From positions 1,573,769-1,637,768 of the forward strand of contig OZ244883.1 in assembly GCA_965221375.1 (NCBI GenBank): a stretch of DNA of 64,000 nucleotides. Reading direction: 5' to 3'. Shown here piece by piece: positions 42,780-51,256 of the stretch. Origin of the DNA: Poriferisulfidus sp965221375. GTDB taxonomy: Bacteria; Pseudomonadota; Gammaproteobacteria; Poriferisulfidales; Poriferisulfidaceae. Positions within the stretch are counted from its first letter, which is position 1. Each line of letters starts with the position of its first letter. The notes under the pieces were generated by a model. The model had not been told where the DNA came from and did no database searches. It saw only the letters and a list, made by a program, of their open reading frames with translations. Position numbers and translations under genes: made by a program.

Positions 42780-45256
42780 GAGTCTGGAGGTTCAGAATCC
42801 TTGGGTGTTTCCGCACGGTCCCAGCGGCGAACCGTTGCTTGCGGCCACTGCCCGGGCGCATACTCGTCTACGGCCAGAATGTCATCCAGACGCTGCTCGG
42901 CACGCTGCAGCTGCGCCACCTGCGCCGGCGTCAGCACATCGTCGCTTACGGCCTGATCCCAATTCACGCCTTGCTCGGTCACGGCCACACGCCCGGCGCG
43001 AACGGCTCGCCTGACGGCGCGTCGAATCGGGTCCAGCTCCGGAGTTTCTGCGAAAGCCTCCTCCAGCAGTGCGCCCGGCCCTTCCGCATCCTCGAAAATG
43101 CCGGCACACAATTGCTCTCGGGCAGGGGTGGGCGTGGTGATGACTTGGGCGACTTTTTGATCCAGCGTATCGCGATGTGCCGCTTCAGGCCGGCCCAGCG
43201 GTTGAGTGGTAAAACGCAGCAGAAGACGCAAACCGACATTCTCGATGTTGTCGAGCAGGTTTTGAAGTGCCTGATTGAAGTGTTGCCGGCACTCGGCCAG
43301 CGCCCAGTCACGCAAGGCCTGCTCCTGCGTTGAAATTTTCCGGTCCGAGAGACGGCGCACGACACACACGGCCATGTATTGTGCGGACAACATATCCGCC
43401 AGTCGTGCCGAGATACGCTCGCGCCGCTTGAGCGTGCCGCCGTAACCCATTAGCAAAACATCCACCACCCAGGCGAAACAGGCCGCCTGTCGGGCTAGAA
43501 ACCGGTAAGGCTCCGCCGCGTTTGAAGCAGGCCAACGCCCGCCCGTGAAACTCAACAGAAAGGCACGACTGGCATTGCGGGCTGCCGCTCCGATATGTGC
43601 GCTGATCTGTTGCTCAAAAACATGCAGCGTCGCTGTGTTTTCCTCCATCTGCAGGCTTTGCATTTCACGCCGCAAATAAGGATGACAACGCATCAGCCCC
43701 TGTCCGAAAATAATCATATTGCGGGTCAGCATATTGGCGCCTTCCACGGTAATGGCAATCGGCGCGGCCTGATAAAGACCGGCCAGGGTATTGCGCGGAC
43801 CGAGACAAATACCGGCCCCGCCGTGGAGGTCCATTGCCGTATTGACCACCTGACGCATGCGTTCGGTCAACTGTTGCTTCACAATCGCCGAAGCGACGGA
43901 CGAACATTCGTTGTGTTCTTCCAGACGCGCCACCTCAAGCCGCACCGCATCCATTAAGTAGGTATTCCCGGCAATTTTGGCAAGCGCCGCCTGAACCCCC
44001 TCAAAATGGGCGATCGGCTGCCCGAACTGAGCGCGTACTGCCGTGTAGGCACCGGTGCGACGGGTCACGTGTTTGGCTGCAGCCACCGCCAAGGCCGGAA
44101 GTGAAATCGCCCGCCCTTCGCCCAAACACTCCATTAACATGCGCCAACCGCGTCCGACCCCGTCACGACCCCCGATCACTTGATCCAGGGAAATGACGAC
44201 ATCACGCCCGCGGATCGGCCCGTTCATGAACGGCGTCTGCATGGGCATATGACGGGCCCCAATCTCCACTCCGGGAGTTTCCGCCGGCACCAGCGCCAAA
44301 GTCATCCCCAGATCACGCGGACCGCCGAGCAGTCCTTCGGGATCGTACAACCGAAACGCCAAACCAATCAGCGTCGCCACCGGCGCCAGAGTGATGTAGC
44401 GTTTCTCCCAATTGAGGCGGATGTACAGCGTCTGGTCATCGTCCGAATCCCCGCGGCAGACCACACCGGTATCCGGCACGGAGGCGGCATCGGAACCAGC
44501 CCGCGGCCCTGTCAATCCGAAGCAGGGAATTTCCTCCCCGCGCGCCAATCGAGGAAGGTATTGCTCCCGTTGCGCCGGTGTGCCGTAGTGCACCAGCAAT
44601 TTCCCCGGACCCAACGAATTCGGCACCATCGCGGTCACGGCCGCCGCCACACTGCGACTGGCGATTTTCATCACGACCGCGGAATGGGCAGGCGCGGAAA
44701 AACCCAGTCCTCCATATTCTTCGGGCAAGGTCATGCCCAGAAATCGATTTTCGCGCAACTGTTGCCAAACGGTTTCCGGCAAGTCAAAATCTTGGGTGCT
44801 GATCTGCCAATCATCCAGCGCTTGACACAACGCTTCTGTCGGACCGTCCAAAAACGCCTGCTCGCGTTCATTCAGCTGCACGGCTTCGCTACGCAAAATT
44901 TTCGACCAGTCCGCCTCGCCTGCAAACAGGACATCCTCCCACCCCGAGACTCCGGCTTCCAAAGCTTCTTTTTCGGTCTCGGAAAGCGCGGTGATATCAC
45001 GCTGCAGACGACGCCAGAGCGGTTGCACCAACAGCGTCTGACGCACCTCCGGCCACAGCCCCAAGGCACTGGCCGCCCCCCAGGCAAGCACTGCCAGCGC
45101 AATGCCATAACCGGCCGGCTCGAACGTCAACATCCACAGCAGGATGACCAATCCAACGGCAATCGCCCAGATCAGAAAACTGGCCGCCTGCACCGTGACC
45201 ACCGCCACGCCCAGCAGTAGCAGCAACACACCGAACAACTGCAGCAATACGTCCAT
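42776..45256 (-). CDS. fadE: acyl-CoA dehydrogenase FadE
   Basis: 826-aa enzyme of the large gammaproteobacterial FadE type (E. coli 814 aa); catalyses the first oxidation of fatty acyl-CoA using FAD. The N-terminus has two membrane helices (LLLLGVAVVTVQAASFLIWA and adjacent), the dehydrogenase domain contains MTLPEEYGGLGFSAPAHSAV, CFGLTGPRAGSDAASVPDTG and MQTPFMNGPIRGRDV; the C-terminal DUF1974 region follows. First gene of the fad operon (fadE-fadI-fadJ-acyl-CoA synthetase), all joined by 4-nt overlaps. Confidence 0.95.
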   Translation of the reverse strand: MDVLLQLFGVLLLLLGVAVVTVQAASFLIWAIAVGLVILLWMLTFEPAGYGIALAVLAWGAASALGLWPEVRQTLLVQPLWRRLQRDITALSETEKEALEAGVSGWEDVLFAGEADWSKILRSEAVQLNEREQAFLDGPTEALCQALDDWQISTQDFDLPETVWQQLRENRFLGMTLPEEYGGLGFSAPAHSAVVMKIASRSVAAAVTAMVPNSLGPGKLLVHYGTPAQREQYLPRLARGEEIPCFGLTGPRAGSDAASVPDTGVVCRGDSDDDQTLYIRLNWEKRYITLAPVATLIGLAFRLYDPEGLLGGPRDLGMTLALVPAETPGVEIGARHMPMQTPFMNGPIRGRDVVISLDQVIGGRDGVGRGWRMLMECLGEGRAISLPALAVAAAKHVTRRTGAYTAVRAQFGQPIAHFEGVQAALAKIAGNTYLMDAVRLEVARLEEHNECSSVASAIVKQQLTERMRQVVNTAMDLHGGAGICLGPRNTLAGLYQAAPIAITVEGANMLTRNMIIFGQGLMRCHPYLRREMQSLQMEENTATLHVFEQQISAHIGAAARNASRAFLLSFTGGRWPASNAAEPYRFLARQAACFAWVVDVLLMGYGGTLKRRERISARLADMLSAQYMAVCVVRRLSDRKISTQEQALRDWALAECRQHFNQALQNLLDNIENVGLRLLLRFTTQPLGRPEAAHRDTLDQKVAQVITTPTPAREQLCAGIFEDAEGPGALLEEAFAETPELDPIRRAVRRAVRAGRVAVTEQGVNWDQAVSDDVLTPAQVAQLQRAEQRLDDILAVDEYAPGQWPQATVRRWDRAETPKDSEPPDS

Positions 45257-45398
45257 CAGAGATGTCTCCGTCCGGCGGATTCAAAGGAGTGGGATGCCGA
45301 CAACATTAGGCTGCAGGACCGAGTCCTTTGGATGTGGCGGGCATGGCGCTGAGCACTCATGGTGTGTTCCACAGAGATTTTAATCGTACCGCACCGGT

Positions 45399-45983
45399 TC
45401 AAGCGAACACGATCCAAGTCGTTGCGATGTATTTGACTCCCTGGCGGAGCGTCACCCCTCGATGCTGGTGCGTCCAAAAGGGTGGAAACAGCAACAGGCG
45501 CCCCGTGCTCGGGCGGATTTTGATGCGCTGATGTAAAAATTCCGTTTCGCCTCCGGGGCCCGGCACATCGTTTAAATACCAGATCGCGACCAGTTGCCGG
45601 TTGGCCAGCGCCAGGCTGTCGGCATCCACGTGCCAATGGTAATACTCGCCGACCTCCGTGCGCTGCAAAGCGTAACCCTGATCTTTAAAGCTCCCGCGAA
45701 AATACGGATATCCCCTGCGCAGTTGGCGCAGGGCTTGGGACAGCGACGCAAACAGCCAGCCGTCCGCGTCTTTCCATTCCTCTCCCGCCATGCGCAAATC
45801 CGTTGAACGCTTCAAGGAGGGTCGCGCCTGAGCATCGGCACCGGTACAGCCCGGTTTTTTGTCCGGATGGGCCTCGAAACGCTCAATCAATTGGGCGCAC
45901 TGGGCTGCCGACAAGGCCTGTTCCTGCTGCCAGATGAAACTGTCCGGCGCCACCTCACGCAAGGTGTCCTCTTTTTCGGTCAC
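45399..45983 (-). CDS. 2-oxoglutarate/Fe(II)-dependent oxygenase (prolyl 4-hydroxylase-like)
   Basis: 194-aa jelly-roll dioxygenase of the 2OG-FeII_Oxy_3 type. The iron facial triad is visible as HWHVDAD (His-x-Asp near residue 118) and the distal His in FPPFWTHQHRGVT; the 2OG-binding Lys/Arg follows in GVTLRQGVKY. The loop GPGGETEFLHQ is typical of the prolyl hydroxylase P4Hc fold. Substrate unknown. It overlaps the preceding Sfum_1244-like gene by 4 nt. Confidence 0.85.
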   Translation of the reverse strand: MTEKEDTLREVAPDSFIWQQEQALSAAQCAQLIERFEAHPDKKPGCTGADAQARPSLKRSTDLRMAGEEWKDADGWLFASLSQALRQLRRGYPYFRGSFKDQGYALQRTEVGEYYHWHVDADSLALANRQLVAIWYLNDVPGPGGETEFLHQRIKIRPSTGRLLLFPPFWTHQHRGVTLRQGVKYIATTWIVFA

Positions 45984-47050
45984 AGTGCGGCCGCTTCAAT
46001 GTGCGCCGGCAGGCTTTGTGACGGTTCGGGCGCCTCCATTCCTGTTTTGAGAAGCCGCTGGGCGGTTCGCGCCCAATGCTCCCGACCCTGGGCGACCACC
46101 TCCCGCAAGCGGGTGTCACTCGCGGATTCGCGCCAATGTTCGAACGCCGTCACCAGACTGGGAAATAATTGCCGACGCATGGTCGTCAGGTTCGCACGAT
46201 AAAAAAGAAGGGCCGCTCGATCTTGAGCATCCAGCAAAGCCGGCAAAGTCACCTGACAATCGGCCCAGTGGTCCCGTATGGCCCGCAGGCCCAACTCGGC
46301 CGGGCCACGCGGCAAATCATGCAGCAGCGTATGCCAGTCTTCGCCCAGGGTCCAACCGGCTTCAATTTCGCCCACTTCATGCAGGATGACCGTGTGTACT
46401 TCGCGCTGGGTCATGGCGTCCAGTGCCTCCTCCAGATCTTCCTCAAACGGATAACAACGCAACGCCTCACCCAATGCATTGTCGCGACGGTCCCAGCGCC
46501 ATTCCTGGACCCGCTCCCACAACATCCGCCGCAAGGATTCGCGCCGCACGAAAATGGTGCGCTCCCGAGTCATGGCCGGCGGTGCGGTCAAGTCTCGCGC
46601 GCATTCCTCATGGGCTTCATAGATTTGGCAGTCATCGCGAGATTCCTGATGCAACAGTCGCGCCAGGAAAAAATGGGGTGCGCCATGAGCACCCACCCCG
46701 GCACTGTACAAATAGCCTTGCGGAAGCAACGCGGCATTGATGGGTTCGGCATCAAACGGGTCGTACTCCTGCCCGCAAATCTGCACCGGTCGATAGGCCG
46801 CTTCGTCCAATTCTTCCCAACGTTGCTCGCGCTCCTGAATCCATTGACCCAAAGCCTGGCGAGGCAACGGCGCCTCAAAATCCAATCCCATTTCCCAACG
46901 GAAATATTCGCGCATTTTGAGCAAATACACGCACATGGTCAGAGCCCCGGCATGGTGTGCATCGGCAATATCGCAGTTGGCCTGTACGTGCGCACACAGG
47001 GGCATCATGGCCTGTCGCGCTAGAGCATGAGGGCGTTGCATCTCATTCAT
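45980..47050 (-). CDS. conserved protein resembling the Sfum_1244 family
   Basis: A 356-aa soluble protein. ATG 47050 is preferred: it is the first ATG after the divergent palindrome, and begins MNEMQRPHALARQAMMPLCA. Helical throughout, with characteristic CDIADAHHAGALTMCVYLLK, FRWEMGLDF, and YDPFDAEPINAALLPQGYLY. The resemblance to Sfum_1244-like proteins is from memory; the function of that family is not known. Contains HEVGEIEAG, which is not a zinc motif. Cotranscribed with the 2OG oxygenase. Confidence 0.7.
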   Translation of the reverse strand: MNEMQRPHALARQAMMPLCAHVQANCDIADAHHAGALTMCVYLLKMREYFRWEMGLDFEAPLPRQALGQWIQEREQRWEELDEAAYRPVQICGQEYDPFDAEPINAALLPQGYLYSAGVGAHGAPHFFLARLLHQESRDDCQIYEAHEECARDLTAPPAMTRERTIFVRRESLRRMLWERVQEWRWDRRDNALGEALRCYPFEEDLEEALDAMTQREVHTVILHEVGEIEAGWTLGEDWHTLLHDLPRGPAELGLRAIRDHWADCQVTLPALLDAQDRAALLFYRANLTTMRRQLFPSLVTAFEHWRESASDTRLREVVAQGREHWARTAQRLLKTGMEAPEPSQSLPAHIEAAAL

Positions 47051-47080
47051 GGGATTAGGATGCCGTGTTGCTGCCCATTT

Positions 47081-47104
47081 ATTCTGCCTTATCATAGGCA
47101 GAAT
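47081..47104. promoter_or_regulatory. palindrome between divergent genes (operator candidate)
   Basis: ATTCTGCCT (47081-47089) and AGGCAGAAT (47096-47104) form a perfect 9-bp inverted repeat around TATCAT. It lies between the start of the Sfum_1244-like gene (47050, minus) and the ankyrin gene (plus). TATCAT itself could be a -10 for the ankyrin operon. The placement suits a regulator controlling both directions. Confidence 0.5.
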
Positions 47105-47168
47105 GTTGTCATTTGCCGAATTTTCAGCCATGCCTAATGACGGCGCCCGTGCCAAATTAGCGCCCCTT

Positions 47169-48830
47169 ATGTCGGGAAAACTCCGGCGGGGGTTCCTTGG
47201 AGGTCCTCGCCTGGCTTGCCTGTTCCTGGCAGGAATCTTGTCGACACCTGCCGACATTCTGGCGGCCAGTCAATGCGACGATTGGAATACGGTTGCGTAC
47301 TTCAAGCGTGCGACGCTGGCCGAAGTCGAGCAATGTCTCGCCCAGGGCTCAGACGCAACCGTACGTGGAGAGCACGGCCGCACTCCGCTGCATGCAGCCG
47401 CCTTTGCCAGCAGCAATGCCGACATTATTAACGCCCTGCTGGCGGCCGGGGCCGATGTCCATGCCAAAGCCCAAAACAACCTGACGCCCCTGCACGCGGC
47501 CGCGCTCAACCGCAACCCTGAGGTTTCCGTGCTTTTGCTGAAAGCGGGAGCCGATGTGATGGCGCTTGATACAACGGAAGACACCCCGCTGCACTTGGCG
47601 ACTCTGCATAACCGAACCAGCCCGGCCAAAATTATGATCCTTCTGAAAGCCGGGGCGGACCCGAATGCGGTCAATGCCAACGGCCTGACGCCTCTGCATC
47701 TGGCTGTTCTGGGCAGAAGCTCGGTGGCCAATTCTCTGGACGATGACAGTCCTGAGAATTTCGATAGTCAGACTCTCACGACCGTCATCGTTTTGTTGGA
47801 CGCGGGCGCCGATATCACGGCCCGCGATCACAATCACCGCACTGCTCTGCACACCGCCTGCGAATTTAATTCCAATCCTGTGATGGCCGACACTCTGTTG
47901 CAGGCCGGAGCGGATATCGCCGCCTTGGACCTCAATCGCCGCACCCCGCTGCATGCGGCCGCCTACGGCAATCCCAACCCTGAACTTCTGGCCATTTTGC
48001 TGAGCGCCGGAGCCAACCTGGAAGCCGTGGACGAGAACGGTTTAACGCCCCTGCATCGAGCCGCATTCAACAACCCCAACCCCGATGTCGTCGCCTATCT
48101 GCTGCAGGCAGGGGCCGATATCATGGCGCGCAACAGCAATAACTGGACGGCTTTGCATATGGCCGCCTACCACAACGCCAATGCGGCTGTTACCCAAGTG
48201 TTGCTGGATGCCGGCGCCGATAGCACGGCCGTGGGCGATCAAGGCAAAACCGCGCTGCATGCCGTCTCCAAAAACCCCAACCCTGAAGTGTTGCGGGTGT
48301 TGTTGGAAGCCGGAGTGGAGGTTGACCCCCGCGACCAATACGGCTTTACTCCCCTTTATTGGGTCGCCGCATTCAGCCCACAGGCCGAGGCCACCGCCAC
48401 TCTATTGGCGGCCGGCGCCGATGTCACCGCGCACGACCCTGAACTCAAAACCCCCATGCATGCGGCCGCCACCAACAGCAATCCCGAAGTCATTGTTTTG
48501 CTGCTCAATGCCGGCGCCAGTGCCACCACCGTCGCTGAAGACGGCGAAACGCCCCTGCATCGTGCCGCGTACGAAAACTCGAACCCTATGATTGTCAAAA
48601 TCCTGGTGGACGCCGGCGCCGATCTAGATGCCCTGGACCAACACCGCATGACACCACTGCACCGGGCGGCCAAGCACAACAAAAACCCTGAGGTCATCAC
48701 AACCTTGCTGGATGCGGGTGCAGATTCAACCCTGCAGGACGAGCAAGATCGTACCCCTTGGGATTATGTAAAGGCAAGAGATGATTTAAAAGACACTCCC
48801 GTCTGGAATCGCCTGCAATCGGCACGCTGA
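47169..48830 (+). CDS. secreted ankyrin-repeat protein 1
   Basis: 553 aa from ATG 47169, selected because it yields a Sec signal (GGPRLACLFLAGILSTPADI then LAAS). The longer frame begins at 47049. The mature N-terminus has a Cys pair, CDDWNTVAYFKRATLAEVEQ then C, a degenerate cap repeat. About fourteen ankyrin repeats follow (TPLHxAA...LLxAGAD), one with a roughly 20-residue insertion (residue 190). The usual GH turn is replaced by NPNP or NSNP in most repeats. Such proteins are periplasmic interaction scaffolds; partners unknown. Its stop overlaps the second ankyrin gene by one base. Confidence 0.88.
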   Translation: MSGKLRRGFLGGPRLACLFLAGILSTPADILAASQCDDWNTVAYFKRATLAEVEQCLAQGSDATVRGEHGRTPLHAAAFASSNADIINALLAAGADVHAKAQNNLTPLHAAALNRNPEVSVLLLKAGADVMALDTTEDTPLHLATLHNRTSPAKIMILLKAGADPNAVNANGLTPLHLAVLGRSSVANSLDDDSPENFDSQTLTTVIVLLDAGADITARDHNHRTALHTACEFNSNPVMADTLLQAGADIAALDLNRRTPLHAAAYGNPNPELLAILLSAGANLEAVDENGLTPLHRAAFNNPNPDVVAYLLQAGADIMARNSNNWTALHMAAYHNANAAVTQVLLDAGADSTAVGDQGKTALHAVSKNPNPEVLRVLLEAGVEVDPRDQYGFTPLYWVAAFSPQAEATATLLAAGADVTAHDPELKTPMHAAATNSNPEVIVLLLNAGASATTVAEDGETPLHRAAYENSNPMIVKILVDAGADLDALDQHRMTPLHRAAKHNKNPEVITTLLDAGADSTLQDEQDRTPWDYVKARDDLKDTPVWNRLQSAR

Positions 48831-50041
48831 TGATGAAGCGCACCTCGTCTCCTTTGGTCTGCGGGCGTATCTGGTTTTTACGAGTCGCAGGCTTAGGAGT
48901 TTTGCTCCAGAGTTTCAGCACTCCGGCTTTGGCGGTCGATTGCGATACATGGGGCACAACACAGTTCTTCAAGGACGCAACCGTTGAGGAAGTTCAAACG
49001 TGCCTGAACACCGGCAGCAGCGTTGCCAGTTTGGACGAACGCGGTTTGACCCCCCTGCATGTCGCGGCGGGCGCTTCTCCCCACTCCGCCGTCATCACCA
49101 CGCTTTTGGGTGCCGGTGCGGCATTGACCGTCCAGGACCGCAACCAACTCCAGCCTCTGCATCTGGCCGCACTTGTCAATCCGGAACCCGCAATCGCCCA
49201 AGTGTTTCTGGAAGCCGGCGCGGATGTACAGGCGCGGGCCGCCAACGATTTGACGCCTTTGCATATGGCGGCCGTGAACCCCAATCCGGATGTCACCATC
49301 GCATTGCTTCACGGCGGCGCCGATATCACCTCACTCGACAATAGCGGCGAGACGCCGCTGCATACCGCCGCGCAACAAAACGAAAATCCTGCCGTTCTCG
49401 CCGCGTTGCTGGCGGTCGGATCCGATGTGCATGCGCGCAACCATCGGGAGGTCACTCCGCTGCACATTGCCGCCCACCGCAACCCCAATCCGGCCATCAC
49501 CCAAATCTTGATTCAAGCCGACGCCGATGTCACCGCCCTCGATGGAGCCGGCAATATGCCCCTGCATGCAGCCGTTCTACGCAACCAGGCCAAAATCGTG
49601 AACATTTTGCTGGAAGCCGGCGCTCCTGCGAAAGCGCGCAATCGGCTGGGGAATACGCCCTTGCATCTGGCCGCACTGGTCGGCCAGACACCTCAAATCA
49701 TGGAACGGCTACTGGAAGCAGGCGCTGTCCTTGAGGCAGTCAACGCCCGCGAACGCACGCCCCTGCATTTGGCCGCGCACCACAATGTCCATGTCGAGAT
49801 TACCGAAGCACTCCTGCGCCACGGCGCGGATCCTACGGCACGGGCGCATGGTGAGCTGACGCCTTTGCATATGGCGGCGGCTCACAACCCCAACCCGGAG
49901 ATCATTGCCGCGCTGCTGGCGGCGGATGCCGACCCTCACGCCAAAACTCGACGCGGCGAAACAGCGTGGGATCTGGCGCAACAGCGCGAAGAACGACCCG
50001 ACAGTGAAGTCTGGACGCAACTGCGCCCCTCCGACGATTAA
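48830..50041 (+). CDS. secreted ankyrin-repeat protein 2
   Basis: 403-aa homologue of the preceding protein, translationally coupled through TGATG. A signal peptide (RVAGLGVLLQSFSTPALA) is followed by the same N-terminal cap CDTWGTTQFFKDATVEEVQT then C. About ten ankyrin repeats follow, again with the NPNP turn (AAVNPNPDV, AAHRNPNPAI, AAAHNPNPEI). The final repeat (GETAWDLAQQREERPDSEVW) is a C-cap, similar to that of protein 1 (DRTPWDYVKARDD). A tandem duplication of an ancestral gene is the simplest origin. ATG 48833 is also possible. Confidence 0.88.
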   Translation: MMKRTSSPLVCGRIWFLRVAGLGVLLQSFSTPALAVDCDTWGTTQFFKDATVEEVQTCLNTGSSVASLDERGLTPLHVAAGASPHSAVITTLLGAGAALTVQDRNQLQPLHLAALVNPEPAIAQVFLEAGADVQARAANDLTPLHMAAVNPNPDVTIALLHGGADITSLDNSGETPLHTAAQQNENPAVLAALLAVGSDVHARNHREVTPLHIAAHRNPNPAITQILIQADADVTALDGAGNMPLHAAVLRNQAKIVNILLEAGAPAKARNRLGNTPLHLAALVGQTPQIMERLLEAGAVLEAVNARERTPLHLAAHHNVHVEITEALLRHGADPTARAHGELTPLHMAAAHNPNPEIIAALLAADADPHAKTRRGETAWDLAQQREERPDSEVWTQLRPSDD

Positions 50042-50046
50042 TCTCG

Positions 50047-50622
50047 ATGCCTCGCCTGTCCCGCCAATGGAATCAGCGCGAGACTCCGCGCAGTGCCGAT
50101 CAGACCGCCAGCGCGCTGTCGGTCAACCTTTGGCGTCTGGCCAGTGCCGGTCTACTGGCGTTGGAAAATGAAGGATTCGAGACGGACGACTGGTCGCAAC
50201 GTCTGGACGTCATTGGCCACTTTGTGATCTTCGGGGCCCACCTGATCGATCGGCAGACGGAAGCGCAGCTGCCGCTGGAAGAACGCACCGCCTTGTTGAC
50301 CGCATTGGTCAAACATCTGGCCGCGCTTATGCAGGACAATCGCGAGGAAAGCGACGGACCCGGAGCGCACGCGACAGGCTTTGTCGATCAGTTCAACCAC
50401 TGGTCGCAGCGCTATGGCGACTGCGGCTGGAGTGCGCAGGGCGGACCCGGTTTTACGTTATACAGAGAATTGGGCGACGCGGTCGCCGCCAGCATGGGGG
50501 CGCACGATCAGCAATGGATTGCGACGTATGTAATTGAACGGGAAGCGCCGAAGTTCGCCAAAGCCCTCAAGCAATCCCTGCGCGGGCTGGTGGCCGCGGC
50601 TCCGGGATTACAAAAGCGTTAA
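50047..50622 (+). CDS. conserved hypothetical helical protein
   Basis: A 191-aa soluble helical protein, 6 nt after the second ankyrin gene. The segments HFVIFGAHLIDRQTEAQLPL and WIATYVIEREAPKFAKALKQ suggest a globular domain; no motif is recognised. Ribosome-binding site before ATG 50047 is weak. It probably belongs to the same transcription unit as the ankyrin genes. It ends one base before the convergent 65-aa gene. Confidence 0.7.
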   Translation: MPRLSRQWNQRETPRSADQTASALSVNLWRLASAGLLALENEGFETDDWSQRLDVIGHFVIFGAHLIDRQTEAQLPLEERTALLTALVKHLAALMQDNREESDGPGAHATGFVDQFNHWSQRYGDCGWSAQGGPGFTLYRELGDAVAASMGAHDQQWIATYVIEREAPKFAKALKQSLRGLVAAAPGLQKR

Positions 50623-50623
50623 T

Positions 50624-50821
50624 TCAGCTTTTCTTCCAATTCTCGAAATTGCCTGTCTCTTTTTCCTGGCCGTCTTCGTAACCCGCTTGATACGCATCGT
50701 TGACGCGCTGCTCTTCACGTTCCGGATGTCCCAGGTAGCCGCCTTGCCAGCCGAGAACATAATCCGGGTCCACGCCTATTTCTTCCATGCGGGTGACCGC
50801 ATCGCGATATGTTTGGTCCAT
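50624..50821 (-). CDS. small conserved hypothetical protein
   Basis: 65-aa acidic protein with segments MEEIGVDPDYVLGWQGGYLG and HPEREEQRVNDAYQAGYEDG. The Gly/Tyr-rich pattern and the charged tail (GQEKETGNFENWKKS) resemble a small protein found in other gammaproteobacteria, but no function is known to me. Its reading frame is preserved and ATG 50821 follows GGACTG, a weak site. Confidence 0.6.
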   Translation of the reverse strand: MDQTYRDAVTRMEEIGVDPDYVLGWQGGYLGHPEREEQRVNDAYQAGYEDGQEKETGNFENWKKS

Positions 50822-50931
50822 CAGTCCCTGATCCTTCGTGCAATGGAGGACGCTATTTTAACGAACCCTCCCGCCATGTGCACTCCTGAGATCCGTCGGC
50901 TTTGAGATCTCCCTTGGCTACAATACCCTCC

Positions 50932-51255
50932 ATGCCCCCTCTCCGGTCTCTGGCGGCGGATTATTTGGCGCAGTTGAGCATGATTGCCATCGGCGTCCTT
51001 CTTGTCGCTTTGTATCTCAGCATGTTTCGCGACCCGCCTTATCCGGCGCTGGTGCCGGTGGCGTTCTGGTTCTTCTATCTGGCCTATCTGGCCTGGCGCT
51101 GGATCCTGCAGAGTCTCAGCCGAAAACGCTCCGGCTGGCATCAACCGATTGCCCTGGGTCTGGCCGCCGCCCTGACGATTACGCTTTATCTGGCCGGTCA
51201 TGTCGGGGAGCAGCAACGCCAAGCCAACATCCAGCAACGTCAGTTGACCGACTGA
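50932..51255 (+). CDS. small membrane protein preceding cysS
   Basis: 107 aa from ATG 50932 (MPPLRSLAADYLAQLS); the GTG at 50902 would add ten non-hydrophobic residues. Three probable helices (LSMIAIGVLLVALYLSMF; ALVPVAFWFFYLAYLAWRW; PIALGLAAALTITLYLAGHV). No family is recognised. It ends 1 nt before cysS and probably opens the operon cysS-hisI-(LplT/Aas-like)-(GltB-like)-antiporter. Confidence 0.65.
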   Translation: MPPLRSLAADYLAQLSMIAIGVLLVALYLSMFRDPPYPALVPVAFWFFYLAYLAWRWILQSLSRKRSGWHQPIALGLAAALTITLYLAGHVGEQQRQANIQQRQLTD

Positions 51256-51256
51256 C

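Noticed and set aside
43595..45220. Plus-strand ORFs opposite fadE (for example 44180-45220)
   Set aside because: Shadows of a clear fadE; rich in Arg/His/Gln as expected from reverse reading of its codons.
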